Source of the DNA: Pedobacter mucosus
Lineage (GTDB): Bacteria; Bacteroidota; Bacteroidia; Sphingobacteriales; Sphingobacteriaceae
Length of the DNA stretch: 64,000 nucleotides
NCBI RefSeq assembly: GCF_022200785.1
Contig: NZ_CP087585.1
Coordinates: 4,712,001 to 4,776,000 of the forward strand
Direction: 5' to 3'
Under the pieces are notes generated by a model. That model was not told the DNA's origin and ran no database searches. It saw nothing but the letters and a program-made list of their open reading frames with translations. Positions 42,541 to 51,683 of the stretch are shown here, one piece after another. Each line of letters opens with the position of its first letter. The stretch's first letter is position 1. The position numbers and the translations under genes were made by a program.

Positions 42541-43305
42541 ATGAAAAAATACATCTTAATCATCTTAACAATCGCTCCATTTTTTGTTAAAGCACAATCT
42601 CCAGCCAGAGATTATACCAACGCTGTGCTTTGGCAACAAACTTCGGGCGAATACAGAGCTTTATGTTTTCAGGCTTATAATTATGCTCGTTTATCGCTTA
42701 AGGATGCGTTGTGGGCAGATACAAGTAAAAAGCCAAACTGCATTGTTGTTGATATTGATGAAACTGTTTTAGATAATTCTGCATTTCAGGGCCATGAAAT
42801 AAAAAAAGGATTAAGTTACAATCCGGCTGACTGGACTGAGTGGACAAATCTTTCTCAAGCAGACACCATTCCTGGTGCTTTGGCTTTTCTGAAATTTGCA
42901 GCATCAAAAAATATCGAGACCTTTTATGTGAGCAATCGTGATGAAAAAGATTATGCTGCAACCATAAAGAACCTACAGAAATTTGGATTTCCTTATGCTG
43001 ATGATGCTCATTTATTGGTAGCAAAAGGAACATCAAATAAAGAACCTCGTAGGCAAAAGATTTCTGAAACGCATAATATCCTAATGTTTTGTGGCGATAA
43101 TTTAAGCGACTTTAACAACATATTTTACCGCGAAGAAAAAAATACTTTTGAAGAGGTAAATAGAAATCAAAACCTTTTTGGTGCGAAATATATTGTATTG
43201 CCAAACCCGATGTACGGAGATTGGGAGAAGCCGTTGTATAAAGGTGAAAAGTTAAATGATAAAGATAAAGGCAATCAACGTTTAGAAAGATTAAAAAGTT
43301 ACTAA
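42541..43305 (+). CDS. 5'-nucleotidase / acid phosphatase, lipoprotein e(P4) family
   Basis: The 254-aa exported HAD phosphatase has a signal peptide ending VKAQ (about 1-19) and motif I at D71-x-D73 (VVDIDETVLDNS), followed by motif II in YVSNRDEKDYA and motif IV in MFCGDNLSDFNN. The e(P4) group removes phosphate from nucleotides or NAD precursors in the periplasm. There is no lipobox cysteine in the signal, so here it is likely soluble in the periplasm. A short membrane protein gene follows with its own promoter. Confidence 0.92.
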   Translation: MKKYILIILTIAPFFVKAQSPARDYTNAVLWQQTSGEYRALCFQAYNYARLSLKDALWADTSKKPNCIVVDIDETVLDNSAFQGHEIKKGLSYNPADWTEWTNLSQADTIPGALAFLKFAASKNIETFYVSNRDEKDYAATIKNLQKFGFPYADDAHLLVAKGTSNKEPRRQKISETHNILMFCGDNLSDFNNIFYREEKNTFEEVNRNQNLFGAKYIVLPNPMYGDWEKPLYKGEKLNDKDKGNQRLERLKSY

Positions 43306-43333
43306 GTATTTATAATTATTCGGCAATAAGTAT

Positions 43334-43341
43334 TACTTTTG
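43334..43341 (+). promoter_or_regulatory. Candidate -7 element of the 71-aa gene
   Basis: TACTTTTG, perfect to TAnnTTTG, 24 bases before the ATG at 43366. The -33 is weak. Confidence 0.45.
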
Positions 43342-43365
43342 CAGCATCAAAAAATAAAATTCATT

Positions 43366-43581
43366 ATGGAAAACGAATTGAAACACAATACAGAAAGCAT
43401 GAAAACAGCTAACCAAGCTGGTATATACAAAATGATGATTTTTGGAGTACTGGTTTGTATGGTAGGCGTTTATGCTCGTTTTGCTTTTGATTCTTGGATT
43501 TTATCTTTAGTTTCATGGATCATCTTATTTTTAGGAGCATTCATAAGCATTAAAGGTGTATTCAAAATTTTAGACGCTTAA
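43366..43581 (+). CDS. Small two-helix membrane protein, unknown
   Basis: The 71-aa product (start ATG 43366, MENELKHNTESMKTANQ) has a polar N-terminus and two membrane helices (about 23-42 and 47-65) ending in GVFKILDA. I do not recognise a named family. An upstream promoter element and a strong terminator frame it as its own small transcription unit, which supports a real gene. A longer frame from 43339 has a TTG start inside the promoter and is unlikely. Confidence 0.75.
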   Translation: MENELKHNTESMKTANQAGIYKMMIFGVLVCMVGVYARFAFDSWILSLVSWIILFLGAFISIKGVFKILDA

Positions 43582-43600
43582 GTAAATCTTAAAAATATTA

Positions 43601-43634
43601 AAGCCAATTATGTATGTCATAATTGGCTTTTTTT
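43601..43634 (+). terminator. Terminator of the small membrane protein gene
   Basis: AAGCCAATTATG (43601-43612) pairs with CATAATTGGCTT (43618-43629); a T7 run ends at 43634. Confidence 0.9.
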
Positions 43635-43685
43635 ATTTTCAGGCTTTCGAATATTTTGTAAAGCGAGGTTCTATATAAATCGGTT

Positions 43686-43841
43686 TCGAAAGTCCTGCCA
43701 TCCACTTTACGCTTTCGAAGAAAAATCGGAATCGTGCTCGTTTCTGTCAGGTTTAAATTACTTAGGTAAACCTGAAAATGTTAAACCTGGTAGTAGCGGT
43801 GGCCCACCATTTTTCTTGGTGGCTTTAGCGAATAACAGGAC
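43686..43841. repeat. Head-to-head pair of dispersed elements
   Basis: In the 333-base gap before ruvC I see no gene. A minus-strand copy (43754 to about 43686) opens AAACCTGACAGAAACGAG, has a TTCGAA-type hairpin, and ends GATGGCAGGAC. A plus-strand copy (43783-43841) opens AAACCTGGTAGTAGCGG, has a hairpin CCACCA/TGGTGG around TTTTTC, and ends AACAGGAC. They face each other across about 28 bases. Confidence 0.6.
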
Positions 43842-43914
43842 TATCTAAAGCGAAGAATTACTGCATCACCTTTTCAAATTATTAATTTAAAAGAAGTAAA
43901 TAAGCAGTTCTACT

Positions 43915-44502
43915 TTATTTTTTAACCTTTACGGCCAATCCTTTAACTTTCGATTTATTATCAGTTACAAAAGATTCCCAACCCGAGTAGGTTTTGGATT
44001 TGCCGCTTGTCGCTATTTTTTGGAACGAATGGCACATGGCAACGGCTAAACCATCCGTTGCATCTAAAAATTCTGGGGTTTCTTTGAAATTTAATAAACG
44101 TTGCAACATTGCTGCAACCTGTTCTTTTGTGGCGTTTCCATTACCTGTGATGGATTGCTTTATCTTACGAGGTGAATATTCTGTAACGGCAATATCTCTG
44201 GATAATGCTGCCGCAATTGCAATTCCTTGTGCTCTTGCCAATTTTAATAGCACCTGAATGTTTTTGCTGTAAAATGGCGCTTCAATGGCTAAAACATCAG
44301 GTTTGTATTGATCCAACAAAACGACTGTTTTCTCAAAAATCCTTTGCAGTTTTAAAAATGGATCATCTAAATGAGTCATTTTAACAATCCCCAAACTGAT
44401 TAATTCTGTCTTATTTCCCTTCTCCAAAATAACGCCATAACCCATCACCGCAGTTCCTGGATCGATGCCCATAATTATCCGTTCCTTTTTTTCGTTCAAC
44501 AT
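43915..44502 (-). CDS. ruvC: Holliday junction resolvase RuvC
   Basis: RuvC cuts Holliday junctions as a dimer with RuvAB. The 195-aa version (start ATG 44502, MLNEKKERIIMGID) has the catalytic acids in IMGIDPGTAVMGYG, LAIEAPFYSKN and LDATDGLAVAMCH. An ATG at 44520 would add six residues, but a likely -7 element (TTAGTTTG, complement of 44526-44533) lies only 5 bases from it, so the shorter start is preferred. It is divergent from the flippase-like gene with almost no gap. Confidence 0.95.
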   Translation of the reverse strand: MLNEKKERIIMGIDPGTAVMGYGVILEKGNKTELISLGIVKMTHLDDPFLKLQRIFEKTVVLLDQYKPDVLAIEAPFYSKNIQVLLKLARAQGIAIAAALSRDIAVTEYSPRKIKQSITGNGNATKEQVAAMLQRLLNFKETPEFLDATDGLAVAMCHSFQKIATSGKSKTYSGWESFVTDNKSKVKGLAVKVKK

Positions 44503-44522
44503 TACAGCAATATTAAGCATAT

Positions 44523-45521
44523 TTGCAAACTAAAAGGATAATCTTGACAGGCAAGAACAAAAAAATATTTTCGATACTTATTAAAGCGGCAATTGTAATC
44601 TTTGCCTTTTGGTTTATCTACCATAAGCTTGTTGCTAATAAGAATTTGAGTGATTTTCAAAATTTATTAAGTAATATTCCAAAGCCTGAAATTATAATAA
44701 TTATAGGGTTTGTATTCTTACTAATGTTTGTAAACTGGTTTTTAGAAGCCGGAAAGTGGAAAATGTTAATGCGAAATATTGAAAGCATTAGCTTTTATCG
44801 GGCTATCGAATCTGTCTTTTGTGGATTAACATTAGCCATTTTTACGCCAAATAGATTAGGGGAATATGGTGGCAGAGTTTTCTTTTTATCGCCCAAAAGA
44901 CGAATTGTAGGTATTGTAGCAATGACGGTCGGAAACATCGGGCAACTCGTTTTAACCAATGTTTTTGGCGCTATTGCGGCTTGTTTTTTCATACATAAAT
45001 TTATCCCTATTGATGACTTGGTATTTGCGGCCGTTGTAATTTTAGCAGCCGGATTTTGCCTATTTTTTATCATCTTTTATCTAAACATTAAATGGCTAAA
45101 TGGAATTTTACTTTCGATTAAATTTACTAGGAAGTATAAAAAATTTTACAGCATACTAGGGAGATACAGGAAAAAAGAATTACTAAAAATCATTTTATTC
45201 TGCTTCGCAAGGTATTTCGTATTTAGCTCTCAATATTTTATTTTATTTGTTTGGTTAATCCCAGGCTTGCATTATGGAGATATTGTTATGATGACGTGCC
45301 TGCTTTTCCTGATACAATCTGCCCTGCCATCATTAGATTTATTTGATGTGGGAATTAGAAGTATTACCGCTGTAGAACTATTTAAACATGTCACAAACCA
45401 ACATGTGGCAGTTATAGCCTGTACCGCAAGCATTTGGTTTATTAATATTATTATTCCTGCTATCTTTGGCACTTATTTCGTCTTTAAACTGAACATTTTT
45501 GGAAACCCTAAAGCTAATTAG
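44523..45521 (+). CDS. LPG synthase TM-like flippase-domain membrane protein
   Basis: The 332-aa protein is a UPF0104/AglD-type membrane protein with about 8 helices. Family motifs are FYRAIESVFCGLTLAIFTPNRLGEYGGR and GNIGQLVLT. Such proteins act in lipid flipping or glycolipid assembly. No ATG lies near the start: the frame opens with TTG 44523, and a second TTG at 44544 (LTGKNKK) is equally possible. Its 3' end overlaps the next gene by 23 bases, a sign of translational coupling with a glycosyltransferase. Exact function is unknown. Confidence 0.82.
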   Translation: MQTKRIILTGKNKKIFSILIKAAIVIFAFWFIYHKLVANKNLSDFQNLLSNIPKPEIIIIIGFVFLLMFVNWFLEAGKWKMLMRNIESISFYRAIESVFCGLTLAIFTPNRLGEYGGRVFFLSPKRRIVGIVAMTVGNIGQLVLTNVFGAIAACFFIHKFIPIDDLVFAAVVILAAGFCLFFIIFYLNIKWLNGILLSIKFTRKYKKFYSILGRYRKKELLKIILFCFARYFVFSSQYFILFVWLIPGLHYGDIVMMTCLLFLIQSALPSLDLFDVGIRSITAVELFKHVTNQHVAVIACTASIWFINIIIPAIFGTYFVFKLNIFGNPKAN

Positions 45522-46635
45522 TATACTATCTGCCGCCTTAACCTTAATATATGGGTTGTTAGTTTTCAGTTTTATAAAAGGGTGGAAAAGCTTAAAAGAT
45601 TTTTTTCCTGCTAAAAAGGTTCCCAAAACTAAGGTTTCTATCATTGTTGCAGCACGAGATGAAGAGGAGAATATTGCTAAAACCATTGGCGATTTAATTG
45701 CACAAGGCTACCCTAAAAACTTAACGGAAGTTATAATTATCGATGATCATTCTACAGATCGCACTGCAGCAATCGTTTTAAGCTATGCCGAGCATCATAT
45801 TAAATTAATTAAGCTGAATGAAGATCGAGCCTTAAATTCTTATAAAAAGAAAGCAATTCAAACGGCTATTAGCACTTGTAACGGCGATTTAATTATTACT
45901 ACAGATGCGGATTGCAGAATGGGCAATAATTGGTTATCAACCGTAGTAGGTTTTTATGAAGAAAACGGCTATAAAATGATTTCTTCACCTGTAGCCTATT
46001 TCCAAGAAAAAAGTTTATTTGAACGTTTGCAATCCTTAGAATTTTTGTACCTAATTGGTTTAGGAGCATCTACTATCGGAAATAAAAATCCTTCCACATG
46101 CAATGGTGCCAATCTCGCTTATGAAAAAGCCACTTTCTACGAAGTTGGAGGTTTTCAAGGCATTGATGATTTAGCATCTGGAGATGATGAATTATTGTTG
46201 CATAAAATAGCAGAAAAATATGTAGATAAAATTGGTTTTTTAAAAAACAGAGATGCAATTGTATATACGCATGCAAAAGAAAGTTTAGGTTCTTTTATTC
46301 AACAACGGAAACGATGGGCATCAAAAAGTACAAGGTATAAAAATAAAGCAATTATTGTTTTAGGAGTTTTTGTTTGGGTTTTCAATATTAGTATTTTGGC
46401 AAATTTTATTGTCGGATTATTTTTTCCTGGATTTCTAATGATCACATTGTATCAAATTCTATTTAAAATGATATTGGAAAGCTTATTTTTATGGAATATT
46501 ACTGGTTTTGCGAAAAGGAGAAAACTACTGCTTTTAATTCCTATATTAAATGTTTTGCACATACTTTATATTATTTACATCGGCATTGCAGGAAACAGCG
46601 GAAAATACAATTGGAAAGGCAGAATGGTTAAATAA
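45499..46635 (+). CDS. Family 2 glycosyltransferase, membrane bound
   Basis: The 378-aa enzyme has an N-terminal helix (about 5-27), a GT-A catalytic domain with VSIIVAARDEEENIAKT, the metal-binding DADCR (LIITTDADCRMG), SGDDELLLHK and QQRKRWASKS (the Q/RxxRW motif), then three C-terminal membrane helices. This is the layout of processive or lipid-linked-sugar GT2 enzymes. It begins with TTG 45499 inside the previous gene, and its TAA overlaps the ATG of the following permease gene by one base, so the three genes are coupled. Donor and acceptor are unknown. Confidence 0.87.
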   Translation: METLKLISILSAALTLIYGLLVFSFIKGWKSLKDFFPAKKVPKTKVSIIVAARDEEENIAKTIGDLIAQGYPKNLTEVIIIDDHSTDRTAAIVLSYAEHHIKLIKLNEDRALNSYKKKAIQTAISTCNGDLIITTDADCRMGNNWLSTVVGFYEENGYKMISSPVAYFQEKSLFERLQSLEFLYLIGLGASTIGNKNPSTCNGANLAYEKATFYEVGGFQGIDDLASGDDELLLHKIAEKYVDKIGFLKNRDAIVYTHAKESLGSFIQQRKRWASKSTRYKNKAIIVLGVFVWVFNISILANFIVGLFFPGFLMITLYQILFKMILESLFLWNITGFAKRRKLLLLIPILNVLHILYIIYIGIAGNSGKYNWKGRMVK

Positions 46636-47777
46636 TGGATAATAGCCCATCAAGAAAAGTTTGGTTAAAATTTAAAAGGAATAAATTCGCCTTCGGCGGA
46701 TTAATCTTCATTTTATTAATGATGCTGATGGGCATTTTAGGTTATTTAATTATGCCTGATGATGCGCCAAATGCTAATACATTTCGTGTACAATTAGCTA
46801 AAGAAAAGCCTGGTTCGACCTTTCAATTTCTGATCATCAGTAAAAATGCAAAAATTAGAAAAGTTAATATATTCGCAAGAATGCTTTACGGGCAAGTACC
46901 TAATTTTAGCAGCATTCCCATTACTTCTTATCGAATCATAAATAATAACGTTTATATTCATGAATACATTGGGAATGAAGAAAAGTCGCCAGAAACACGT
47001 TATAACCTAAAAGATCTTTGTGCGCATTGCTTATTGCCAACAAAATCCGAAACCACTCAAGCCTTATTTAAAAAGTCGAATATTTATAGTCAAACATATT
47101 GGTTGGGAACGGATATTTATGGTCGCGATATGTTAAGTCGCTTAATTTTAGGGATTCGTGTTTCTCTTTCAGTCGGATTAATGGCCGTAATAATTTCCTT
47201 AATCATTGGAATAAGTTTAGGCGCAATTGCAGGTTATTTTGGAGGAAAAATAGATGCAGCTATCAGTTGGTTTATGAACGTAATTTGGTCATTACCATCG
47301 TTATTATTAGTTATCGCTATATCCTTTGCCTTAGGTAAAGGGTTTTGGCAAATATTTATCGCTGTAGGTTTATCAACTTGGGTTGATGTTGCTAGGTTAG
47401 TTCGTGGTCAGGTAATGGCGCTAAAAGAAGTAGAATTTGTAGAAGCAGCAAGAGCCTTAGGTTTTAGTAATACCCGCATTATTGCAAAGCATATCTTGCC
47501 AAACATCGCCGGACCAATATTGGTAGTCGCTTCAGCAAACTTTGCATCGGCTATTTTGTTAGAAACCGGCTTAAGTTTTTTGGGTTTCGGTGCTCAACCA
47601 CCAATGCCCAGTTGGGGTAGCATGATTAAAGAACATTATGGCTACATTATTATGGATGCCGCGTTTCTTGCCATACTTCCAGGCTTGGCCATTATGCTTA
47701 CTGTTTATGCATTTAATGTTTTGGCAATTGGCTTACGGGATGCATTCGACGTAAAGGGTCAGAATATTACGGTTTAG
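46635..47777 (+). CDS. ABC transporter permease, DppC/OppC-like
   Basis: The 380-aa permease starts at ATG 46635, overlapping the glycosyltransferase stop by one base. After helix 1 (about 18-40) comes a long extracytoplasmic insert (about 45-150), then five helices with the typical GTDIYGRDMLSRLILGIRVSL entry (split across two blocks) and the EAA loop EAARALGFSNTRIIAKHILPN. This is the C-type subunit of peptide or nickel importers. No partner permease, ATPase or binding protein lies nearby. The coupling with a flippase-like protein and a GT2 is unusual for a peptide importer. Confidence 0.87.
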   Translation: MDNSPSRKVWLKFKRNKFAFGGLIFILLMMLMGILGYLIMPDDAPNANTFRVQLAKEKPGSTFQFLIISKNAKIRKVNIFARMLYGQVPNFSSIPITSYRIINNNVYIHEYIGNEEKSPETRYNLKDLCAHCLLPTKSETTQALFKKSNIYSQTYWLGTDIYGRDMLSRLILGIRVSLSVGLMAVIISLIIGISLGAIAGYFGGKIDAAISWFMNVIWSLPSLLLVIAISFALGKGFWQIFIAVGLSTWVDVARLVRGQVMALKEVEFVEAARALGFSNTRIIAKHILPNIAGPILVVASANFASAILLETGLSFLGFGAQPPMPSWGSMIKEHYGYIIMDAAFLAILPGLAIMLTVYAFNVLAIGLRDAFDVKGQNITV

Positions 47778-47895
47778 TTTCTATTTGTAGGAATTTATAA
47801 AACTTATATTTTTAGGAACGTTTTGTGCTAAAACAGAAACCAATAATTCAAAAACTATATTGGCTAAGTGATCAATTATCTATAATTTCGTATTA

Positions 47896-48504
47896 ATGTT
47901 ATTAAACTGCTATCAACAAGAGTTTTTAGAAGCTGGCTGTGATGAAGCTGGAAGAGGCTGCCTGGCGGGACCAGTTTTTGCCGCTGCTGTAATACTACCT
48001 AAAGATTTTAACTTTGAAGGCTTAAACGATTCCAAGCAATTAACACATAAGCAACGTGATGAACTACGTCCGATTATAGAAAGAGAGGCATTGGCTTGGG
48101 CTGTTGCATCTTGTGATCATGAGGAAATAGACCAAATAAATATTTTAAATGCATCCTTTTTAGCGATGCATAGAGCAGTTGAAAAGCTGCATACGCAACC
48201 ACAATACCTAATAATTGATGGAAATCGTTTCAAGGCTTATCCGCAAATTCCGCATAGCTGTATTATTAAAGGCGATGGAAAATATCTAAATATTGCTGCT
48301 GCCTCAATATTGGCCAAAACCCATCGAGACGAATTTATGACCAATCTTCACCTCGATTTTCCACACTACAATTGGCAGCAGAACAAAGGTTATCCCACCA
48401 TTGCACATCGTAAAGCCGTGATAGAAATTGGCTTATCTCCTTTTCATAGAAAAACATTTAATATTAGCGATCCACAGCTTGATTTGTTTTTAAAAGCCAT
48501 CTAA
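47896..48504 (+). CDS. rnhB: Ribonuclease HII
   Basis: RNase HII removes RNA and single ribonucleotides from DNA hybrids. The 202-aa protein has D16-E17 in [13 protein letters not shown] (with the strictly conserved GRG), YLIIDGNRF as the second acid, [22 protein letters not shown] split over two blocks, and [12 protein letters not shown]. Length is standard for the Bacteroidota form. A glycosyltransferase gene follows after 21 bases. Confidence 0.96.
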   Translation: MLLNCYQQEFLEAGCDEAGRGCLAGPVFAAAVILPKDFNFEGLNDSKQLTHKQRDELRPIIEREALAWAVASCDHEEIDQINILNASFLAMHRAVEKLHTQPQYLIIDGNRFKAYPQIPHSCIIKGDGKYLNIAAASILAKTHRDEFMTNLHLDFPHYNWQQNKGYPTIAHRKAVIEIGLSPFHRKTFNISDPQLDLFLKAI

Positions 48505-48525
48505 AAATTTGTATTTTCACACACT

Positions 48526-49728
48526 GTGAAAATTTTATTAATAACCAAGCGAATTCCATTTCCTCCTAATAGTGGATATCCAATTGTGGTTTATAACACC
48601 ATGAAAGGTTTACTTCAATTAGGTGCGGATATTACTTTATTTAGCCTAAACCCCTCTAAGGGCAGAATTGAGATGGAAGATGTTTATGATCCGGTTTTCG
48701 ATAAAATAAAATGCCATACCCACGATCTTAATGTGGATGTGAATATCTGGTCGGCTTTCTTTAATATTTTTACCAATCAATCGTACAATGTTTCTCGGTT
48801 TTACAGCGAAGATGCAGCAAAGCAACTTGAAAATTTATTAAGGGAAAATATTTTCGATGTTATCCAATTTGAAGGACTTTTTGTAGTTCCTTATTTAGAT
48901 GCGGTAAAAGAAAATAGCAATGCGAAATTAATTTATAGGGCGCATAATATTGAGTTTACGATGTGGGAGCGATTGTCGCATTCTGAAAGTTTCATCATTA
49001 GAAGGAAATATTTAGCGTTTTTGGCGCAACGATTAAAAGCGTATGAAACAGATCAAATTAATCGATTCCATCAAATTTTTGCAATAAGTGAGCCTGATCG
49101 ACAAAGTATAATTAGGTTTGGATGTGAAATTCCGATGAAGGTTTTTCCTGTGGCAATCGATCTGGAAAAATATAAGGTAGATAAAAGTAAAACCAGTTTT
49201 CCTACGCTTTTTCATTTAGGCGCTATGGATTGGCGACCAAACCAAGAAGGTTTAGAATGGTTTTTGGATGATATTTGGCCAGATATAGAAAGACTTAATA
49301 AGGATTTAAGATTTTATATTGCAGGGAAAAATATGCAAAAGCATTTTTTTGAATACGATTCTGAAAATTTAATTGTTGAAGGTGAAGTTTTTGATGCCAT
49401 AGAATTTATGAATTCTAAGGCAATTATGATTGTTCCGCTTATATCTGGAACGGGAATGAGGGTAAAAATTATAGAGGGTATGGCAATGAAAAAATGTATA
49501 ATTGCCACAACAACAGCCGCCGAAGGAATCAATTGTAAGCATGGGTATGATATTTTAATAGCAGATTCTGCTGATGAATTTTATCGATCGATTCTGCAGT
49601 GTATTATAAATCCTAAGCGTTGGATGCAAATCGGGGAGAATGCTAGAAAAACTGTTGAAAGTGAGCATGGGATCGGTATGATTTCAACAAATATGCTTCA
49701 AATTTATGAAGGTTTAGTAAGTGCATAA
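48526..49728 (+). CDS. Family 4 glycosyltransferase, GTG start
   Basis: The 400-aa enzyme is a GT-B glycosyltransferase: N-terminal acceptor domain starting VKILLITKRIPFPPNSGYPIV, a linker near residue 205, and the nucleotide-sugar domain with LFHLGAMDWRPNQEGLEWF, VEGEVFDAIEFMNSKAIMIVP and the E-x7-E-like GTGMRVKIIEGMAMKKCIIAT. The start is GTG 48526; no ATG lies upstream in frame before a stop in the spacer. The group makes cell-surface polysaccharide or glycolipid. It may be linked to the upstream GT2 by proximity, with rnhB between. Confidence 0.85.
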   Translation: MKILLITKRIPFPPNSGYPIVVYNTMKGLLQLGADITLFSLNPSKGRIEMEDVYDPVFDKIKCHTHDLNVDVNIWSAFFNIFTNQSYNVSRFYSEDAAKQLENLLRENIFDVIQFEGLFVVPYLDAVKENSNAKLIYRAHNIEFTMWERLSHSESFIIRRKYLAFLAQRLKAYETDQINRFHQIFAISEPDRQSIIRFGCEIPMKVFPVAIDLEKYKVDKSKTSFPTLFHLGAMDWRPNQEGLEWFLDDIWPDIERLNKDLRFYIAGKNMQKHFFEYDSENLIVEGEVFDAIEFMNSKAIMIVPLISGTGMRVKIIEGMAMKKCIIATTTAAEGINCKHGYDILIADSADEFYRSILQCIINPKRWMQIGENARKTVESEHGIGMISTNMLQIYEGLVSA

Positions 49729-49745
49729 TTTAAATAATAAGGATC

Positions 49746-50216
49746 CTAAAGTTCGCTGTTTGCCATTTCTGTTAGTTCAACTTCTAATTTAACAAAGTTC
49801 TCTTCATTCTTATCAACAACAAAAGGTTTTAGTTTATTGCACTCTTTCGGTGTAGCAAAAATCATTTTAAAAACAACTTTTGTTTCGTTTATGATTAATT
49901 CTTCAAACGTTACTACAACTTTAAAGTAGGGCTTTGATAGACGTTTCCAGGCAATAAGAGAAGGTTTTTCGATCTCTATAAATTCACATTCATTAGGGTA
50001 ATTACCTTTATCAGGTCCATGCATTATGAATTTCCATCTTCCTCCAATGCTTAGATCGAACTCGAGAAATGTATTTGTAAAACCAGCTGGTCCCCACCAA
50101 TTTTTTAGATGATTTGGATCTGTCCAAGCTTTGTAAACAAGCGCTCTAGAAAAATTAAAAGTTCGAGTGCTCACAATCTCTAAATCTGCTGTAGTGGAAA
50201 TAATTTCGTTCGCCAT
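49746..50216 (-). CDS. AHSA1/SRPBCC-family protein
   Basis: The 156-aa protein has the START-like fold of the Aha1 C-terminal/AHSA1 group: TRTFNFSRALVYKAWTDPNHLKNWWGPAGF at the start (in two blocks), DLSIGGRWKFIMHGPDKGNY, and a C-terminal helix. Members bind small hydrophobic molecules, and in other genomes some sit with ArsR regulators; none is nearby here. The ligand is unknown. It is an isolated minus-strand gene, convergent with the GT4. Confidence 0.88.
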   Translation of the reverse strand: MANEIISTTADLEIVSTRTFNFSRALVYKAWTDPNHLKNWWGPAGFTNTFLEFDLSIGGRWKFIMHGPDKGNYPNECEFIEIEKPSLIAWKRLSKPYFKVVVTFEELIINETKVVFKMIFATPKECNKLKPFVVDKNEENFVKLEVELTEMANSEL

Positions 50217-50512
50217 GTTATCTTTGATATCTATTGCTTAACCATAATTGGTTGTGATTATTTATTAAGTTAATTTATTAAAATATTTATAAATAATAAA
50301 CCTATTAAGTTTATTTTATTATGTTTTTCGTTTATAAACCCGAGTGGAGCGAACACGAATCCAAATTTTTCTCTGGATTGTAAAGCGTAGAGGCGGGACG
50401 ATAGCACCTAAGAAATACTGACTTTCATTTCCAAAGCCTTGCAAATATCCTTCAAAATTAACTTCAAAATTTTATCTTTTTCTTAGTAGTTTTGCCCGCA
50501 AGAAAATCCAAG
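50217..50512. repeat. Intergenic region with a dispersed element copy
   Basis: No gene seen. A plus-strand element lies at 50336 to about 50399: AAACCCGAGTGGAGCGAA, hairpin AATCCA/TGGATT around AATTTTTCTC, and GAGGCGGGAC. The -7 element of gcvT follows at 50487. Confidence 0.6.
50487..50494 (+). promoter_or_regulatory. Candidate -7 element of gcvT
   Basis: TAGTTTTG, perfect to TAnnTTTG, 18 bases before the ATG at 50513. TTC/TTG-like bases upstream are weak. Confidence 0.45.
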
Positions 50513-51592
50513 ATGAAAAACACAGCACTTACAGAAAAACACATCGCTTTAGGCGCAAAAATAGTTCCATTTGCAGGTTATAATATGCCAGTTACTTACG
50601 ATGGTATTAATGCAGAACACGCAACAGTTCGGAACAGTGTCGGTGTTTTTGATGTAAGTCATATGGGTGAATTTATCTTAAAAGGGGAAAATGCGCTAGA
50701 TTTAATTCAAAGGGTTACCAGTAACGATGCGTCAAAGTTATACGATGGAAAAGTGCAATATTCCTGCTTACCAAATCAGGATGGCGGCATAGTTGATGAT
50801 CTTTTAGTTTATCGCATTGATGAAAAAAGTTATATGTTGGTTGTAAATGCTTCTAATATTGAAAAAGATTGGAACTGGATTCAGCAATTTAATACGGACG
50901 ATGTAGAGATGCATAATATCTCTGATAAAACTTCTTTGTTGGCTATTCAAGGTCCGAAGGCGGCTGATGCTTTACAAACATTAACTGACGTAGATTTGGC
51001 TTCAATGGAATATTATACTTTCGTTAAAGGCACTTTTGCAGGTGTAGAAAATGTTATTATATCTGCAACGGGTTACACAGGTGCCGGCGGATTTGAAATT
51101 TATTTTGATAATGAACATGCTGATAAAATTTGGAATGCTATTTTCGAGGCTGGAAAAGCTTATAATATTAAACCAATTGGTTTAGCGGCTCGTGATACTT
51201 TGCGTTTAGAAATGGGATTTTGTCTTTATGGAAACGATATAGATGATACCACTTCGCCAATTGAAGCAGGATTAGGTTGGATTACTAAATTCTCAAAGCC
51301 TTTTACAAATTCTGAGGCATTGCAAGCGCAAAAAGAAGCTGGAATACAAAAAAAGCTAATCGGTTTTGAAATGATTGATCGTGGTATTCCTCGTCATGAT
51401 TATGAAATTGCAGATGCAAATGGAAATATTATTGGAAAAGTTACGTCAGGAACGCAGTCGCCATCATTGCAAAAGGCAATTGGTATGGGCTATTTGACTA
51501 AAGAATTTTCGAAAGAAGGAACGGAAATTTATATCCTAATTCGCAATACGCCAGTTAAGGCAAAAGTTGTAAAATTCCCATTTTATAAATAA
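50513..51592 (+). CDS. gcvT: Glycine cleavage system aminomethyltransferase (T protein)
   Basis: GcvT transfers the methylene of glycine to THF and releases ammonia. The 359-aa protein (start ATG 50513, [23 protein letters not shown]) has family motifs [10 protein letters not shown], the folate-binding [15 protein letters not shown], and [17 protein letters not shown]. The start chosen excludes seven residues read from the promoter region. gcvH and gcvP are not in the window, which is common because gcv genes are often dispersed in this phylum. Confidence 0.96.
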   Translation: MKNTALTEKHIALGAKIVPFAGYNMPVTYDGINAEHATVRNSVGVFDVSHMGEFILKGENALDLIQRVTSNDASKLYDGKVQYSCLPNQDGGIVDDLLVYRIDEKSYMLVVNASNIEKDWNWIQQFNTDDVEMHNISDKTSLLAIQGPKAADALQTLTDVDLASMEYYTFVKGTFAGVENVIISATGYTGAGGFEIYFDNEHADKIWNAIFEAGKAYNIKPIGLAARDTLRLEMGFCLYGNDIDDTTSPIEAGLGWITKFSKPFTNSEALQAQKEAGIQKKLIGFEMIDRGIPRHDYEIADANGNIIGKVTSGTQSPSLQKAIGMGYLTKEFSKEGTEIYILIRNTPVKAKVVKFPFYK

Positions 51593-51683
51593 ATAATAAA
51601 TAAAGTAACGAGTGTTCAGTACCAATTGAGTTTATCACTGAACTCATCTTTATACCTGATACTTAATACTTTTTATTCTGATT
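51593..51683. repeat. Imperfect inverted-repeat spacer between gcvT and comB
   Basis: Words such as AGTTTATCACTGAACTCATC and ACCTGATACTTAATACTTTT on the right pair imperfectly with AAAGTAACGAGTGTTCAGTA on the left (about 51603-51675). Same style as the atp and thr spacers. Confidence 0.5.

Noticed and set aside
42698..43036. 112-codon minus-strand frame opposite the e(P4) phosphatase gene
   Set aside because: Shadow frame; the plus strand carries the HAD motifs here.
44026..44257. Plus-strand frame opposite ruvC
   Set aside because: Antisense to the catalytic core of ruvC and without any start signal; shadow.
46635..47777. A complete peptide ABC transporter operon
   Set aside because: Only one permease is present. 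Neighbouring genes are a GT2 and rnhB; no ATPase, second permease or binding protein was found.
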